DNA from: Labrenzia sp. 011
Lineage (GTDB): Bacteria; Pseudomonadota; Alphaproteobacteria; Rhizobiales; Stappiaceae
Assembly (NCBI RefSeq): GCF_003075075.1
Contig: NZ_QCYM01000003.1
Span: 227,819-291,818 of the forward strand
Length of the DNA: 64,000 bases
Direction: 5' to 3'
The notes beneath the pieces are model-generated. The model was not told the origin of the DNA. It did not search any database and worked only from the letters and a program-made list of their open reading frames with translations. Shown here in pieces: positions 8,687 through 18,964 of the stretch; position 1 is the stretch's first letter, and every line of letters begins with the position of its first letter. Made by a program: the position numbers and the translations under genes.

Positions 8687-9877
8687 ATGAATACTAAGCG
8701 TATTTTAGCGAAAGCAGGCGCAATTGCTATCAGTATGTCGTTACTGTGGGCGAATACCGCTGCGGCCTGCACCTCATTGCTGTACACGGACAGCAAAGGG
8801 AAAGTATACTACGGGCGGACGATGGAACTCCAAATGGAGCTGCCTTACCATGTCGTCCATTTTCCCAAAGGCACATCCTTTTCTTCAAACGCCGGTGAAG
8901 GGCACCCGCCTCTGAAATACGAAAGCAGCCACGCCATTTTGAGTATCACGGTTCCTGATGTCGCCCCAGATGGAAAGGAAAAACCAAAACTGGGCGACAT
9001 GAAGGTTGTCGAAGGTATAAATGACGCAGGGCTTACGTTCAGTCTGCTCGCTTATCCAAGCGCTGAAGGCCCTCAAAAACAAGTTGAGATGACAAAGTCC
9101 ATTCTTGATGTGATGGACCTGGGTACCTGGATGCTCGCGCAGTTTGAGACCGTTGCCGAAGTGAAGTCAGCAATTGTCAAACAACCCGTGGTTATGGAAC
9201 CCGTCAAAGTCTTGAAGGGGGCTTTGCCACCTTTCCACTTTGTGGCTCATGATAAAACAGGTGCGTCAATTGTGCTCGAATTCACGGATGGCAAAGGCGC
9301 GGTCCATGACAACCCCGTTGGGGTGATGACAAATGGCCCTGAATTTCAGTGGCATCTTACCAATTTGTCGAACTATTCCTTCCTGTCCAATGTCGACAAG
9401 GAAAGCGGTTCCTTCAATGGCTTCAAAGTCGCCCAGCCAGATTCCGGTATTGCCACTCAAGGCCTGCCCTCTTCGGACACTTCGGTCGGTCGGTTTGTAA
9501 AAGCAGCTTATTACTCAACCTACGCTCAGAAAGTTGATGATCCGGATCTGGCTGTAAAGACCACCGGTCATATCATGAACAACTTTGATCGGCCTAAAAA
9601 CATCTCGGTTTCTAATGCCGGTGAAGGATCTGCCCTCTCCTCAGGGCTTGGTGCCGATCCCAATTCCACGTCCACCGAGTATACGTCATGGACGACGCTT
9701 GCTGATTTGGATCGCGGTTATTATTTCATACGTACATATGAAGGCATCAACTACTCGAAGTTTGACACCAAGAAGCTGTTCAAGCAGACGGTACCATTGA
9801 TTATGCCATTGAAAACACTTGACGAAGTCACAGACTACGATTTGACACAGAAGCTGATCGACAGCAAAGTACAGTAG
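8687..9877 (+). CDS. Secreted choloylglycine hydrolase / linear amide C-N hydrolase family protein
   Basis: 396-residue Ntn-hydrolase of the choloylglycine hydrolase/penicillin V acylase family, which cleaves linear amide bonds (bile salts, penicillin V or N-acyl homoserine lactones in different members). A signal peptide ending ANTAAA is followed directly by CTSLLYT, so processing would expose Cys28 as the N-terminal nucleophile. The next family motif is YYGRTMEL, where many members have an Asp in place of the Glu. GAFI-type core features and the conserved Asn region (VGVMTNGPEFQWHLTNL) are present. AGGAAG lies 9 bases before the ATG. The gene is AT-richer than its neighbours, lies on the island side of tRNA-Ser and ends in its own terminator, all consistent with transfer. 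The substrate is unknown. Confidence 0.88.
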   Translation: MNTKRILAKAGAIAISMSLLWANTAAACTSLLYTDSKGKVYYGRTMELQMELPYHVVHFPKGTSFSSNAGEGHPPLKYESSHAILSITVPDVAPDGKEKPKLGDMKVVEGINDAGLTFSLLAYPSAEGPQKQVEMTKSILDVMDLGTWMLAQFETVAEVKSAIVKQPVVMEPVKVLKGALPPFHFVAHDKTGASIVLEFTDGKGAVHDNPVGVMTNGPEFQWHLTNLSNYSFLSNVDKESGSFNGFKVAQPDSGIATQGLPSSDTSVGRFVKAAYYSTYAQKVDDPDLAVKTTGHIMNNFDRPKNISVSNAGEGSALSSGLGADPNSTSTEYTSWTTLADLDRGYYFIRTYEGINYSKFDTKKLFKQTVPLIMPLKTLDEVTDYDLTQKLIDSKVQ

Positions 9878-9910
9878 ATTTTCAGGGCGAAATTTTAAAG
9901 CAGTATGATG

Positions 9911-9943
9911 TGCCATCGTGCCCCCAATTGGTGCACGATGGCA
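9911..9943 (+). terminator. Rho-independent terminator after the choloylglycine hydrolase gene
   Basis: Perfect 11-bp stem TGCCATCGTGC/GCACGATGGCA with an 11-base loop, followed by TACTTTCTTATT. It is 33 bases past the stop codon. Confidence 0.75.
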
Positions 9944-10081
9944 TACTTTCTTATTGGCCGTTTCTCTATCTAAAACGTTCGAACTTTCTCCCGGAAGGTC
10001 CGCCATTTTCCCTTGATTTCATTGATTTTCCAGATTTTCCGCCACTTCATGATCCGGCCATTTGCCGGGCACGCGCGTCGC

Positions 10082-11815
10082 TCAGGACATCTGCTGCTCT
10101 TCCGTCTTGATCGCGGGAATGTCCGTGCGCTCCTCCTCCTTGCCGCCACACAGGATATCGACAGCGCGGTCGGCGGCGTCCTGGAAGGGTTCGAGCACGA
10201 GATCGGCACCCGAAGCGAGAAGATCCTCGGTGTCGTTGGGGTGGTGCGAGGAAACCGCGATGCGTCCCCGGAAACCGGACATGCGCGACAGCTGGATCAG
10301 CGTGGTGCGCGCATCTTCGTGGCTGAGACCGGTGGGGTGGATGGGAATCGTCGAGACGATCCATTCGGCATGGGCTTGAGGCAGTTCGGCCAAGAACTCC
10401 GGATCGGTGGCGTCTCCGAACTTGGTTTCAAGCCCCAGTTCACGCCAGCGCCGCACGGCGAGCGGGTTGAAATCGACCCCCAGGACCCTGATGCCGCGCT
10501 TGCGCAGCCGGAGGCCGATGGCCGTGCCGAAGCGCCCCAGACCGAAAACGATCACCTTGTAGACGTCCCCGTGAACGGCATCGGTTTCGGAGGGCTCGCG
10601 CGGGGTGTCCTTGCGCTCGAACATGCCCAGCAGCGGTTCGAACAGTGCGTAGAGCTGGTGCGAATAGGTGATCATGTAGGTCGAGGCCGCGATCGTCACC
10701 AGACCGACCATGGTGACCAGACCAAGGGCGTCCTCCTGTACATGGCCGAGCGAAACGCCCATGGCCACGAAAATCAGGGAGAATTCGCTGATCTGGGCCA
10801 CGGTCAGCCCGGCGAGGAAGCCGGTGCGTTTGCGGTACCCCATGGCCCCCATGATCGCCAGCACGATCAATGGGTTGCCGATGAGCACGAAGAGCGAGAA
10901 GATGATGGCGCCGCCCATATGTGCGCCGAGCAGCGACAGGTCGAGCGCCGAGCCGAGCGCGATGAAGAAGAACAGCAGCAGGAAGTCGCGCAAGGGCGCC
11001 AGCCGTGCCGCAATGGTCTCGCGATAGGCCGTCGAGGCGAGGGAAATGCCGGCCAGCAGGCCGCCCACTTCCTTGCCCAGCCCGACGAAGTCACTTATCG
11101 CGGCGAACATCGCCGCCTGCGCGATCGCGAAGATCACCAGAAGCTCCGGCGCGCGCGCGAGGCGTTCCGTCAGCGGGTTGGCGAAATAGCGCACGAACAC
11201 GATGACCAGGGCGACCATCGCGATCCCGGAAGCCAGCACCATGGGCACAGAGCCGCCACCGGCGCCGCCATCGTGCCCGCCCGCCGCGCTGATCCCGATG
11301 GCCGACAGCACGATCATGGCCAGAACCACGACCAGGTCCTGCACGATCAGGAAACCGAGGGCGATCTGGCCGTGCAGGCTGTCGATCTCCCGCTTGTCCG
11401 ACAGCAGTTTCACGATGATGATCGTCGAGGAGAATGTCAGCGCTACGGCGACATAGAGGCTTGTGACCTGTCCAAGCCCCAGCGCCAGTCCGATCAGATA
11501 GCCGAAAACGGACGTGAACCCAACCTGGCCGATGCCGGTCAGGAGCGAGACGGGGCCGAGCGAACGGATGAGTTTCACATCGAGCTTGATGCCGACGAGG
11601 AACAGGAGCACCGCGATGCCGAGTTCCGAAAGAAGGCTGATCTGTGCGTCCGATTTCACAAGATCCAGTGCAGACGGGCCCGCAATCAGACCGACCGCGA
11701 TGAAACTGACTATCAGCGGTTGCCGCAGGATGATTCCGACGAAGCCGACGATTGCGGCTATCATCAGAAGCGCGGCAATTTCCGCAAACGGGGTTTGAAC
11801 GATCGTCGCGATCAA
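10082..11815 (-). CDS. CPA2 monovalent cation:proton antiporter with TrkA-N domain (Kef-like)
   Basis: 577-residue inner-membrane cation:proton antiporter. About 12 hydrophobic segments (from IAALLMIAAIVGFVGIILRQ to the VTMVGLVTIAASTYM region) form the Na+/H+ exchanger fold. A cytoplasmic TrkA-N/RCK domain then follows with nucleotide-binding GLGRFGTAIGLRLRKRG and the acidic end VDFNP. The domain order matches KefB/YbaL, which export K+ in exchange for H+. The ATG is preceded by AAGGACC. Upstream on the same strand is a frameshifted HTH gene. A KefG-type ancillary subunit is not seen. Ion specificity is inferred. Confidence 0.92.
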   Translation of the reverse strand: MIATIVQTPFAEIAALLMIAAIVGFVGIILRQPLIVSFIAVGLIAGPSALDLVKSDAQISLLSELGIAVLLFLVGIKLDVKLIRSLGPVSLLTGIGQVGFTSVFGYLIGLALGLGQVTSLYVAVALTFSSTIIIVKLLSDKREIDSLHGQIALGFLIVQDLVVVLAMIVLSAIGISAAGGHDGGAGGGSVPMVLASGIAMVALVIVFVRYFANPLTERLARAPELLVIFAIAQAAMFAAISDFVGLGKEVGGLLAGISLASTAYRETIAARLAPLRDFLLLFFFIALGSALDLSLLGAHMGGAIIFSLFVLIGNPLIVLAIMGAMGYRKRTGFLAGLTVAQISEFSLIFVAMGVSLGHVQEDALGLVTMVGLVTIAASTYMITYSHQLYALFEPLLGMFERKDTPREPSETDAVHGDVYKVIVFGLGRFGTAIGLRLRKRGIRVLGVDFNPLAVRRWRELGLETKFGDATDPEFLAELPQAHAEWIVSTIPIHPTGLSHEDARTTLIQLSRMSGFRGRIAVSSHHPNDTEDLLASGADLVLEPFQDAADRAVDILCGGKEEERTDIPAIKTEEQQMS

Positions 11816-11837
11816 GTCTTGTGGTCCTTCGTTTTCT

Positions 11838-12103
11838 TCAAGCCGGCGGGGTCGGGGCTCGGGGTGTCTCCAGAGCAGACCGGCCCGCCGGGTTGCGTTG
11901 CGTGGGCTTCAGGAAAGCGTCGATGTCTCGCGAACCGATCCGCCCTGTTTGCCGATATGGATTGCACGGAGCTGTCCCTCCCGGATCCAGCGGCGAACGG
12001 TCGCTTCGCCGACCTTCGCAAGACCGGCGACTTCCCTGACAGTCTGATTGTGCTCACGGGGCATCGTAAACGCCTTTTCGTGAAATTTGGTGTCGGATAC
12101 CAT
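11838..12103 (-). pseudogene. Excisionase-like HTH protein, frameshifted
   Basis: Small MerR/excisionase-type DNA-binding protein. From the ATG at 12103 it reads a clear winged-helix N-terminus (VREVAGLAKVGEATVRRWIR then EGQLRAIHIGK). After IGK the frame goes to GGSVRETSTLS and stops at 11909. In the neighbouring frame the expected continuation is present (GRIGSRDIDAFLKPT) and runs to a stop at 11838. A net shift (2 extra or 1 missing base) near 11957 would join the halves. It could be a real mutation, a sequencing error, or a gene that truly ends early. It lies upstream of the antiporter gene and divergent from the universal stress gene. Confidence 0.6.
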
Positions 12104-12189
12104 AATATAATAGGGTTCGGATGCGTCAGACAGAACTGGGGCAAAGTGGCGCCGATCGTCCCCTCCCCACCCGCCGAGGACCGGATTCG

Positions 12190-13056
12190 ATGAAGAAAAT
12201 CATGGTGGCCACCGATTTCTCCGAACGCTCGGACCGGGCACTGAGACGCGCGATCCTTCTTGCGCGCCAGTTCGCTGCCACTATCGCGCTTGTCCACGTT
12301 ATCGATGACGATCAGCCACTGAGGATCACCGAAACCGAGCGCGGCGAAGCCGAGACGCTGCTGCGGCAGACGGCGGCCACCCTTCGCGATGTCGATGCGG
12401 TGGAGTGCCATACGCGCGTTGTTCTGGCCTCTCCATTTGCCGGGATCGTTCAGGCGGTTGCGGAGATCGCTCCGGACCTTCTGGTTATCGGGCCGCATCG
12501 CCGGCATGTGCTCAGGGATGTGTTCGTCGGCACCACGGCGGAGCGAACGATTCGTTCGGTGCATTGCCCGGTTCTCATGGTAAATGCACCGCCGGCGGGA
12601 ACATACAGACATATCCTGCAGACGACGGATCTTTCAGAGGGATCGGCCGATTCACTGAAAAGATTTGCTGCGCTAGGGATTGGCGCACACGCGCGGACCT
12701 CGGTTCTCCACGTTTTCGATGCGCCGGCATTGCGCCTCGAAAAGATTGACAGGATGTCCGGGGATGAGCGCGAGAGTTATCTTTCGGAAAGGCGGGCAGA
12801 TGCCGCACGGCGTCTTGCGGCCTTTCTCTCTGCGGCGGGGATTGAAAGCGGCAACACCATACTCCACCGCGAGGAGTCGACGCTCGCCCACGAAATAGTC
12901 AGCGTGGCAGAAAAGGAAGAGGCCGATCTTGTGGTGCTTGCGACCCACGGACGCAGTAAATTGTCCCAGCTTTTCATCGGAAGCATCACGGAACAGGTAC
13001 TGCGCAGTTCCTCCATCGATGTGCTCGCCATCCCGCCGCTTGCCCGGACCGACTGA
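12190..13056 (+). CDS. Tandem-domain universal stress protein
   Basis: Cytoplasmic stress protein of 288 residues with two USP domains. I start at the ATG at 12190 (MKKIMVATDFSERSD), preceded by GAGGA; the open frame begins 69 bases earlier without homology. Domain 1 covers about residues 1-140 and ends HCPVLMVNAPP. Domain 2 begins YRHILQTTDLSEGS and ends SSIDVLAIPPLA. The ATP-loop positions read VIGPHRRHVLRDVFVGTTAE and ATHGRSKLSQLFIGSITE; the G-2X-G part is not conserved in either, so nucleotide binding is uncertain. It is divergent from the HTH/Kef genes, suggesting joint stress control. Confidence 0.9.
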   Translation: MKKIMVATDFSERSDRALRRAILLARQFAATIALVHVIDDDQPLRITETERGEAETLLRQTAATLRDVDAVECHTRVVLASPFAGIVQAVAEIAPDLLVIGPHRRHVLRDVFVGTTAERTIRSVHCPVLMVNAPPAGTYRHILQTTDLSEGSADSLKRFAALGIGAHARTSVLHVFDAPALRLEKIDRMSGDERESYLSERRADAARRLAAFLSAAGIESGNTILHREESTLAHEIVSVAEKEEADLVVLATHGRSKLSQLFIGSITEQVLRSSSIDVLAIPPLARTD

Positions 13057-13315
13057 TCGAAATTTCCCCTTTTCGGCAAAAGTCAGCAGTGAAGGTGGCG
13101 GGATTGTCCAGATGGACGCAAGGGAAAGTATGACGGTGCAGTCGGGAGGAGGTTTGACGGCTGCCGGCTGGCTGTTTCGCAAGCGGGTGACCTAGTCGCG
13201 TTGTCCGGGGATTTCGTCACTGGACATTTGCCGCTCCCGAGAGTTTCGCCTATCATTTGAAGAGTGTGTTCAGCCGCTTCGCGGTACGGTGGCATTTTGA
13301 GAGGAGAGTGTCAGC

Positions 13316-14572
13316 ATGTCAGTGACGCACGAGCCCTGGCTCGTGGCGCTATCTCTCTTGATGGCCTTTCAGGGTAGCTTTGTCGGGCTCAATCTCGCGA
13401 TTCAGGTCAGACAGGCGGCTGCGCCGCGCCGCCGGCTGCTGCTGGCGGGCGCCGCCTTGACGCTGGCGCTGGCGATCTGGTCCATGCATTTTGTCGGAAT
13501 GCTTGCGGCCCAGTTGCCCATGGCTGTCGATTTTCTGATTCTGCCGACTCTTTTGTCGTTCCTTGTCTGCGTGCTGGTGGTCGGCATTGCGGTGTTCGCC
13601 GCAAGCAACGCCTCCCTCACGCCCCTGCGTCTTGGGCTTGCCGCCTTCGTCATGGGAAGCGGCATTTGCACCATGCACTATCTCGGCATGTATGCGCTGC
13701 ACGAGTCGCTGCACATGAGGCACGACCCGCTTTACATTCTCGCCAGTTTCCTGATTGCCTTCAATGCGGCAGGACTTGCCATCTGGCTTCTGTTCGGTCT
13801 GGGCCGGCGTCCGCCGATCGTCGTCAGCGCGGCGGTGCTGGCGCTGGCTATTGCCGCGATGCATTATACGGCGATGGCCGGCCTGACCTTCGAACCGGTC
13901 CAGACCGCCGGCGGTTTCCTGGCACCGGCTCTCAGCGCCGGCATGCTGGCCATTATCGTTTCCTGTGTGGCCTTTCTCGTCTCCGGGCTCTTTTTGCTGG
14001 CGCTCGTTCCCGCCCAAGCGAATCAGGACGTGAAATCGGTGGACGTCCCTTCGGAGGAGCGTGAAGAACAGTCCGAACCGGACAGCCCGACAGAGGCGGA
14101 AAGTCGTACAGTCAGAACGGGCCCCGAGCGGTCGGGAAAACAGCCCGCAGGGCTTCAGGCCGCCGCCGGTGCTGTCCGCCCCTCCCCGCTCTCGGCGAAA
14201 CGGACGCTGCCGATCGAAAAGGACGGCCAGAAGACCCAGATCGGCGTTCCGGAAATCTATTCCATCCATGCCGATGCGCATTACACCAGACTGTATGACG
14301 GAAACCGCGAATTCTTCTGCCCCCTGTCCATCAGCGAAGTCGAGCAGCAGCTTGACCCCAAGACCTTCAACCGCGTGCATCGCAGCCACATCGTCAATCT
14401 GAAACACGTGGTCGGTTTCAAGAGGACCGGAGAACGTGGCGTGCTGGTGCTGGCCGGACAGGATGCCCAAATGGTCCCCGTCAGCAGATCGAGATGGAGT
14501 CGGGTCAAGGCGCGCCTCGTGGCGTTGAAGGAAGGCACGTCCACCGGCGAGTTCCCGGCAGCAGCCCAATAG
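13316..14572 (+). CDS. coxC: CoxC-type regulator: MHYT membrane sensor with LytTR DNA-binding domain
   Basis: 418-residue membrane-bound transcription regulator. The N-terminal half holds three MHYT motifs in hydrophobic segments (WSMHFVGM, CTMHYLGM, AAMHYTAM), thought to bind a metal and sense a gas such as CO or O2. A charged linker (about residues 235-300) leads to a LytTR DNA-binding domain (IYSIHADAHYTRLYDG, FNRVHRSHIVNLKHVVGF). This architecture is that of CoxC and CoxH of Oligotropha carboxidovorans, encoded next to CO dehydrogenase, and here it lies directly upstream of coxM. The ATG follows GAGGAG. Sensing of CO is inferred from family and context. Confidence 0.9.
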   Translation: MSVTHEPWLVALSLLMAFQGSFVGLNLAIQVRQAAAPRRRLLLAGAALTLALAIWSMHFVGMLAAQLPMAVDFLILPTLLSFLVCVLVVGIAVFAASNASLTPLRLGLAAFVMGSGICTMHYLGMYALHESLHMRHDPLYILASFLIAFNAAGLAIWLLFGLGRRPPIVVSAAVLALAIAAMHYTAMAGLTFEPVQTAGGFLAPALSAGMLAIIVSCVAFLVSGLFLLALVPAQANQDVKSVDVPSEEREEQSEPDSPTEAESRTVRTGPERSGKQPAGLQAAAGAVRPSPLSAKRTLPIEKDGQKTQIGVPEIYSIHADAHYTRLYDGNREFFCPLSISEVEQQLDPKTFNRVHRSHIVNLKHVVGFKRTGERGVLVLAGQDAQMVPVSRSRWSRVKARLVALKEGTSTGEFPAAAQ

Positions 14573-14749
14573 CCATCTGTCTCCGGTGCGCGCAGGTGTT
14601 TCCACCCATCAGCCGGCCCGCAGGTTGCCATTCGTGCAAATCCCATAAAGTGCCTACACTTGAAAGTAGTATCGCCTTCTGGCCGGGCGGGTGCACTTTA
14701 TATGTCTGAAAAACATATCCATTTCTGTTTTTACCTCGGTTGGGCTCGT

Positions 14750-14778
14750 GAATTGCGTCAGGAATATTGACGCAATTC
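14750..14778. promoter_or_regulatory. 11-bp inverted repeat upstream of coxM
   Basis: GAATTGCGTCA (14750-14760) and TGACGCAATTC (14768-14778) are perfect inverse complements separated by 7 bases. No T-run follows. The size and symmetry fit an operator for a dimeric regulator of the cox operon. Which protein binds is not shown. Confidence 0.5.
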
Positions 14779-14799
14779 GTGCTGAAAATCCCGTCTTCC

Positions 14800-14829
14800 G
14801 TGTAAACGAACCGTCTGTCTGTGTAAGCG
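14800..14829. promoter_or_regulatory. Direct repeat with 21-bp period upstream of coxM (LytTR-site candidate)
   Basis: GTGTAAACG (14800-14808) and GTGTAAGCG (14821-14829) differ at one base and start 21 bp apart. LytTR proteins usually bind two 9-bp direct repeats separated by about 12 bp, which gives the same 21-bp period. On the minus strand the first copy reads CGTTTACAC, containing the GTT core. Binding by CoxC is an inference. Confidence 0.4.
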
Positions 14830-14993
14830 TGGTTGAGTGTGCAGCGCACTCCTCCGCACTCTTTACGGTATGCGACAAACCACCGCGATACCGGTGGCAT
14901 ATCTTCGATTGCCGGAGACAGGCGCCCACCCCGGCGCGCCGCCCCTTCGGCCTGTGGTCCCGACGCGGGGGCCGAACGAGGGAGGAGAGAGAC

Positions 14994-15860
14994 GTGATCC
15001 CTGGTGAATTCATCTATCATCGGCCATCGTCGGTGGCTGAGGCCGTCGCCATCCTGGCCAATCATGGAGAGGAAGCGCGTCCGCTGTCGGGCGGACACAG
15101 CCTTATTCCGATGATGAAGCTTCGCATGGCGGCGCCCGAGCACCTCGTCGATCTTGGGGGCATTGCAGACCTGAAGGGCATTTCCGAAGACGGCGACATG
15201 ATTTCTATCGGTGCCATGACGACCCAGCACGAGTTGATCGCTTCGGATCTGCTCGGGTCGAAGCTGCCGATCATCCGGGAAACGTCCCAGCTGATCGCGG
15301 ATCCGCAGATCCGCTATGTGGGCACGCTCGGCGGCAACGTTGCCAACGGCGACCCGGGCAACGACATGCCGGCTCTGATGCAGTGCCTGAATGCTTCCTA
15401 TGTGCTGACAGGCCCGGAGGGTGACCGGGAGGTTTCCGCCCGGGATTTCTATGAAGCAGCCTATTTCACCAAGCTGGCGCCCGAGGAAATCCTGACGGCG
15501 ATCAGGATCCCGGTGCTGCCGGCCGGACACGGGTATGCCTACGAAAAACTGAAACGCAAGGTCGGCGACTATGCCACAGCGGCGGCGGCCGTCGTTCTGA
15601 CGATGAGCGGCGGAAGCGTTTCCTTTTGTGCAATCGCCTTGACGAATGTCGCGGACACGCCGCTGTTCGCCGTTGAAGCGGGAGACATTCTGACCGGTTC
15701 GACACTGGATGCGGAGACGGTCAAACGCGCGGTCGCAGCAGCAGAAGCCATTACCGAGCCGGCCTCGGACGGTCGCGGTCCGGCGGAATACCGGACGAAA
15801 ATGGCCGGTGTCATGGTGCAACGCGCTCTTGCGCGCGCGGCTGAGCGGGCCAAGGGCTGA
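14994..15860 (+). CDS. coxM: Aerobic CO dehydrogenase medium subunit (FAD)
   Basis: 288-residue flavoprotein subunit that passes electrons from the iron-sulfur subunit CoxS to the respiratory chain. I start at GTG 14994 ([12 protein letters not shown]), 6 bases after GGAGGAG; the open frame upstream has no homology. FAD-binding motifs of the family are present: [17 protein letters not shown] at about residues 31-47 and [16 protein letters not shown] at about 107-122. The C-terminal CO dehydrogenase flavoprotein domain follows. coxS begins 22 bases downstream. Gene order M-S-L matches known form I clusters. Confidence 0.95.
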   Translation: MIPGEFIYHRPSSVAEAVAILANHGEEARPLSGGHSLIPMMKLRMAAPEHLVDLGGIADLKGISEDGDMISIGAMTTQHELIASDLLGSKLPIIRETSQLIADPQIRYVGTLGGNVANGDPGNDMPALMQCLNASYVLTGPEGDREVSARDFYEAAYFTKLAPEEILTAIRIPVLPAGHGYAYEKLKRKVGDYATAAAAVVLTMSGGSVSFCAIALTNVADTPLFAVEAGDILTGSTLDAETVKRAVAAAEAITEPASDGRGPAEYRTKMAGVMVQRALARAAERAKG

Positions 15861-15882
15861 AACCGGGCTGAGGGAGAGTTAC

Positions 15883-16388
<506 letters not shown>

Positions 16389-16392
<4 letters not shown>

Positions 16393-18809
16393 ACGACCTG
16401 ACCCCGACACGCGAGCAGCGCGAGGCCGCCCTTGAAGGCATGGGCTGCAAGCGCAAACGAGTAGAAGACGTTCGGTTCACCCAGGGCAAGGGCCAGTATG
16501 TGGACGATGTGAAACTGCCGGGCATGGTCTTCGGCGATTTCGTGCGCTCGCCCTATGCGCACGCCAAGGTCACGAAGATCGATGCGACCGAAGCCCTCAA
16601 GCTGCCGGGCGTGATCGCCGTTCTGACGGCCGAGGACCTCAAGGGCGTCAATCTTGCCTGGATGCCGACGCTGGCCGGCGACGTGCAGATGGTTCTGGCG
16701 GACGGCAAGGTGCTGTACCAGAACCAGGAAGTGGCGTTCGTGGTCGCGGAGAACCGCTACATCGCCGACGATGCCATCCAGCTTGTCGAAGTCGAATATG
16801 AAGAGCTGCCCGTCATCGTCGATCCCTTCAAGTCCATGGATCCGGACGCGCCGGTTCTGCGGCCCGATCTGGAAGGCAAGACTGAAGGAGCGCACGGGCC
16901 GCGCAAGCATCACAACCACATCTTCACCTGGGAAGTCGGCGACAAGGACGAGACCGCCAGGGCCTTTGACGAAGCGGATGTGACGATCAAGGAAAAGATT
17001 TCCTATCATCGCACGCACCCCTCGCCGCTGGAGACCTGCCAGTGCATTGCCTCCATGGACAAGGTGAAGGGCGAACTGACCATCTGGGGAACCTTCCAGG
17101 CACCCCATGTCATCCGCACGGTGGCTTCCCTCCTGTCTACAATTCCGGAACACAAGATCCATGTGGTCGCACCGGATATCGGCGGCGGGTTCGGCAACAA
17201 GGTCGGTGCCTATCCGGGCTACATCTGTTCCATCGTGGCGTCCATCGTCACCGGGGTTCCGGTCAAATGGGTCGAGGACCGGATGGAAAACCTTTCCACC
17301 ACGTCGTTTGCCCGCGACTATCACATGACGGCGGAAATCGCGGCGAAGAGCGACGGTACCGTGACCGGCCTCAAGGTTCACGTTCTTGCCGATCACGGCG
17401 GGTTCGATGCCTGCGCCGACCCGTCCAAGTGGCCGGCGGGTTTCTTCAACATTGTCACCGGATCCTACGATTTTCCTGTGGCGCATCTTGAGGTCGATGG
17501 TGTCTATACCAACAAGGCGCCCGGCGGGGTGGCCTATCGGTGTTCCTTCCGGGTCACGGAAGCGGCCTATTGCATCGAACGGGCGATGGACATCCTGGCG
17601 CAGAAACTCGGCATGGATCCTGCGGATCTGCGCATGAAGAATTTCGTCAAGCCGGAACAGTTCCCCTATCAGTCGGCGCTCGGCTGGGAATATGACAGCG
17701 GCGACTATCACACTGCCATGCAGAAGGTGATGGATACGATCGGCTATCGCGAGCTGCGCGCCGAACAGAAGGCGAAACAGGAAGCCTTCAAACGCGGGGA
17801 AACCCGCGAGATCATGGGGATCGGCATATCCTTCTTCACCGAGATCGTCGGTGCAGGCCCCTCCAAGAACTGCGATATTCTCGGCGTGGCCATGTTCGAC
17901 AGTGCGGAAATCCGCGTTCATCCGACCGGCTCGGTGATCTCGCGCATGGGCACGAAATCCCAAGGCCAGGGGCATGAAACCACCTGGGCGCAGATCATCG
18001 CCACGGAGATCGGCATTCCCGCTGCCGATATCATGGTGGAGGAAGGCAATACGGACACGGCTCCCTACGGTCTGGGCACCTACGGGTCGCGTTCGACGCC
18101 GGTCGCCGGTGCCGCCATCGCGCTGGCGGCGCGCAAGATCCGCAACAAGGCCCAGATGATTGCCGCGCACATGCTGGAAGTATCCGAATACGACCTGGAC
18201 TGGGACGTGGACGGCTTCCAGGTGAAGGGCAATCCGCAGGCGCGCAAGTCCATGAAGGAAATCGCCTGGGCTGCCTATCATGCTCCGCCTCCGGGAATGG
18301 AGCCGGGTCTCGAAGCGGTGAGCTATTACGATCCGCCCAACATGACCTATCCCTTCGGCGCCTATTTCTGCGTCATGGACATCGATGTCGATACCGGCGT
18401 CGCGAAGACACGGCGCTTCTACGCGCTGGACGATTGCGGCACGCGCATCAACCCGATGATCATCGAGGGACAGGTGCATGGCGGTCTGACCGAGGCCTTT
18501 GCCATCGCGATGGGACAGGAAATCCGCTACGACGAGATCGGCAATGTGCTGGGCGCGTCCTTCATGGATTTCTTCCTGCCGACGGCGGTCGAAACCCCGC
18601 ATTGGGAAACCGATTATACGGTCACGCCGAGCCCGCATCATCCGATCGGCGCGAAGGGGGTGGGCGAAAGCCCGAATGTGGGCGGTGTTCCTGCCTTCTC
18701 CAATGCGGTCAACGATGCGTTCCAGTTCCTGGGCAGCACCCATATCCAGATGCCGCATGACGCCTGGCGGCTCTGGCAGGTCGCCAAGGATCTTGGCGTG
18801 CACGGCTAA
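16389..18809 (+). CDS. coxL: Aerobic CO dehydrogenase large subunit, form I (Mo-Cu catalytic subunit)
   Basis: 806-residue molybdopterin-cytosine-dinucleotide subunit that oxidises CO with water to CO2. The diagnostic active-site loop AYRCSFR is at residues 382-388, with Cys385 the expected copper ligand; form II enzymes have AYRGAGR. Other cofactor motifs include [27 protein letters not shown] and [13 protein letters not shown], which supplies the catalytic Glu. Length and motifs are those of genuine CO dehydrogenases. It is translationally coupled to coxS. 155 bases separate it from coxD. Confidence 0.97.
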
Positions 18810-18964
18810 AACGGAAAATGTGGTCGCGGGCGCCGTCCGCGACTGCCCTCCGGTGGGCGGATCAGTGCGTATCGGCGGCGGATTTTTGCCGCTTTTCCGA
18901 GATCCGGCGGATCGTTGCAGGCAAGGCCTGCTCCCTTTCAGAGAATGTGGCAGACATTGATCGC

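Larger units (their letters stand above)
14573..14993 (+). promoter_or_regulatory. coxC-coxM intergenic regulatory region
   Basis: 421 bases without a gene, upstream of the coxMSLDEF operon, so the operon promoter should lie here. It contains an 11-bp inverted repeat (14750-14778) and a 9-bp direct repeat (14800-14829), described separately. The coxM ribosome binding site GGAGGAG is at its right end (14981-14987). No sigma-70 boxes could be assigned with confidence. Confidence 0.55.

Noticed and set aside
10013..12193. Plus-strand frame of 726 codons
   Set aside because: Lies antisense to the Kef antiporter and HTH gene; composition is a GC-rich shadow with repetitive charged residues and no family pattern.
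13349..14605. Minus-strand frame of 418 codons
   Set aside because: Antisense of coxC; low-complexity Gln/Arg/His-rich translation.
14691..14993. Upstream extension of the coxM frame
   Set aside because: No homology before GTG 14994, which has a strong RBS; the extension covers the regulatory repeats.
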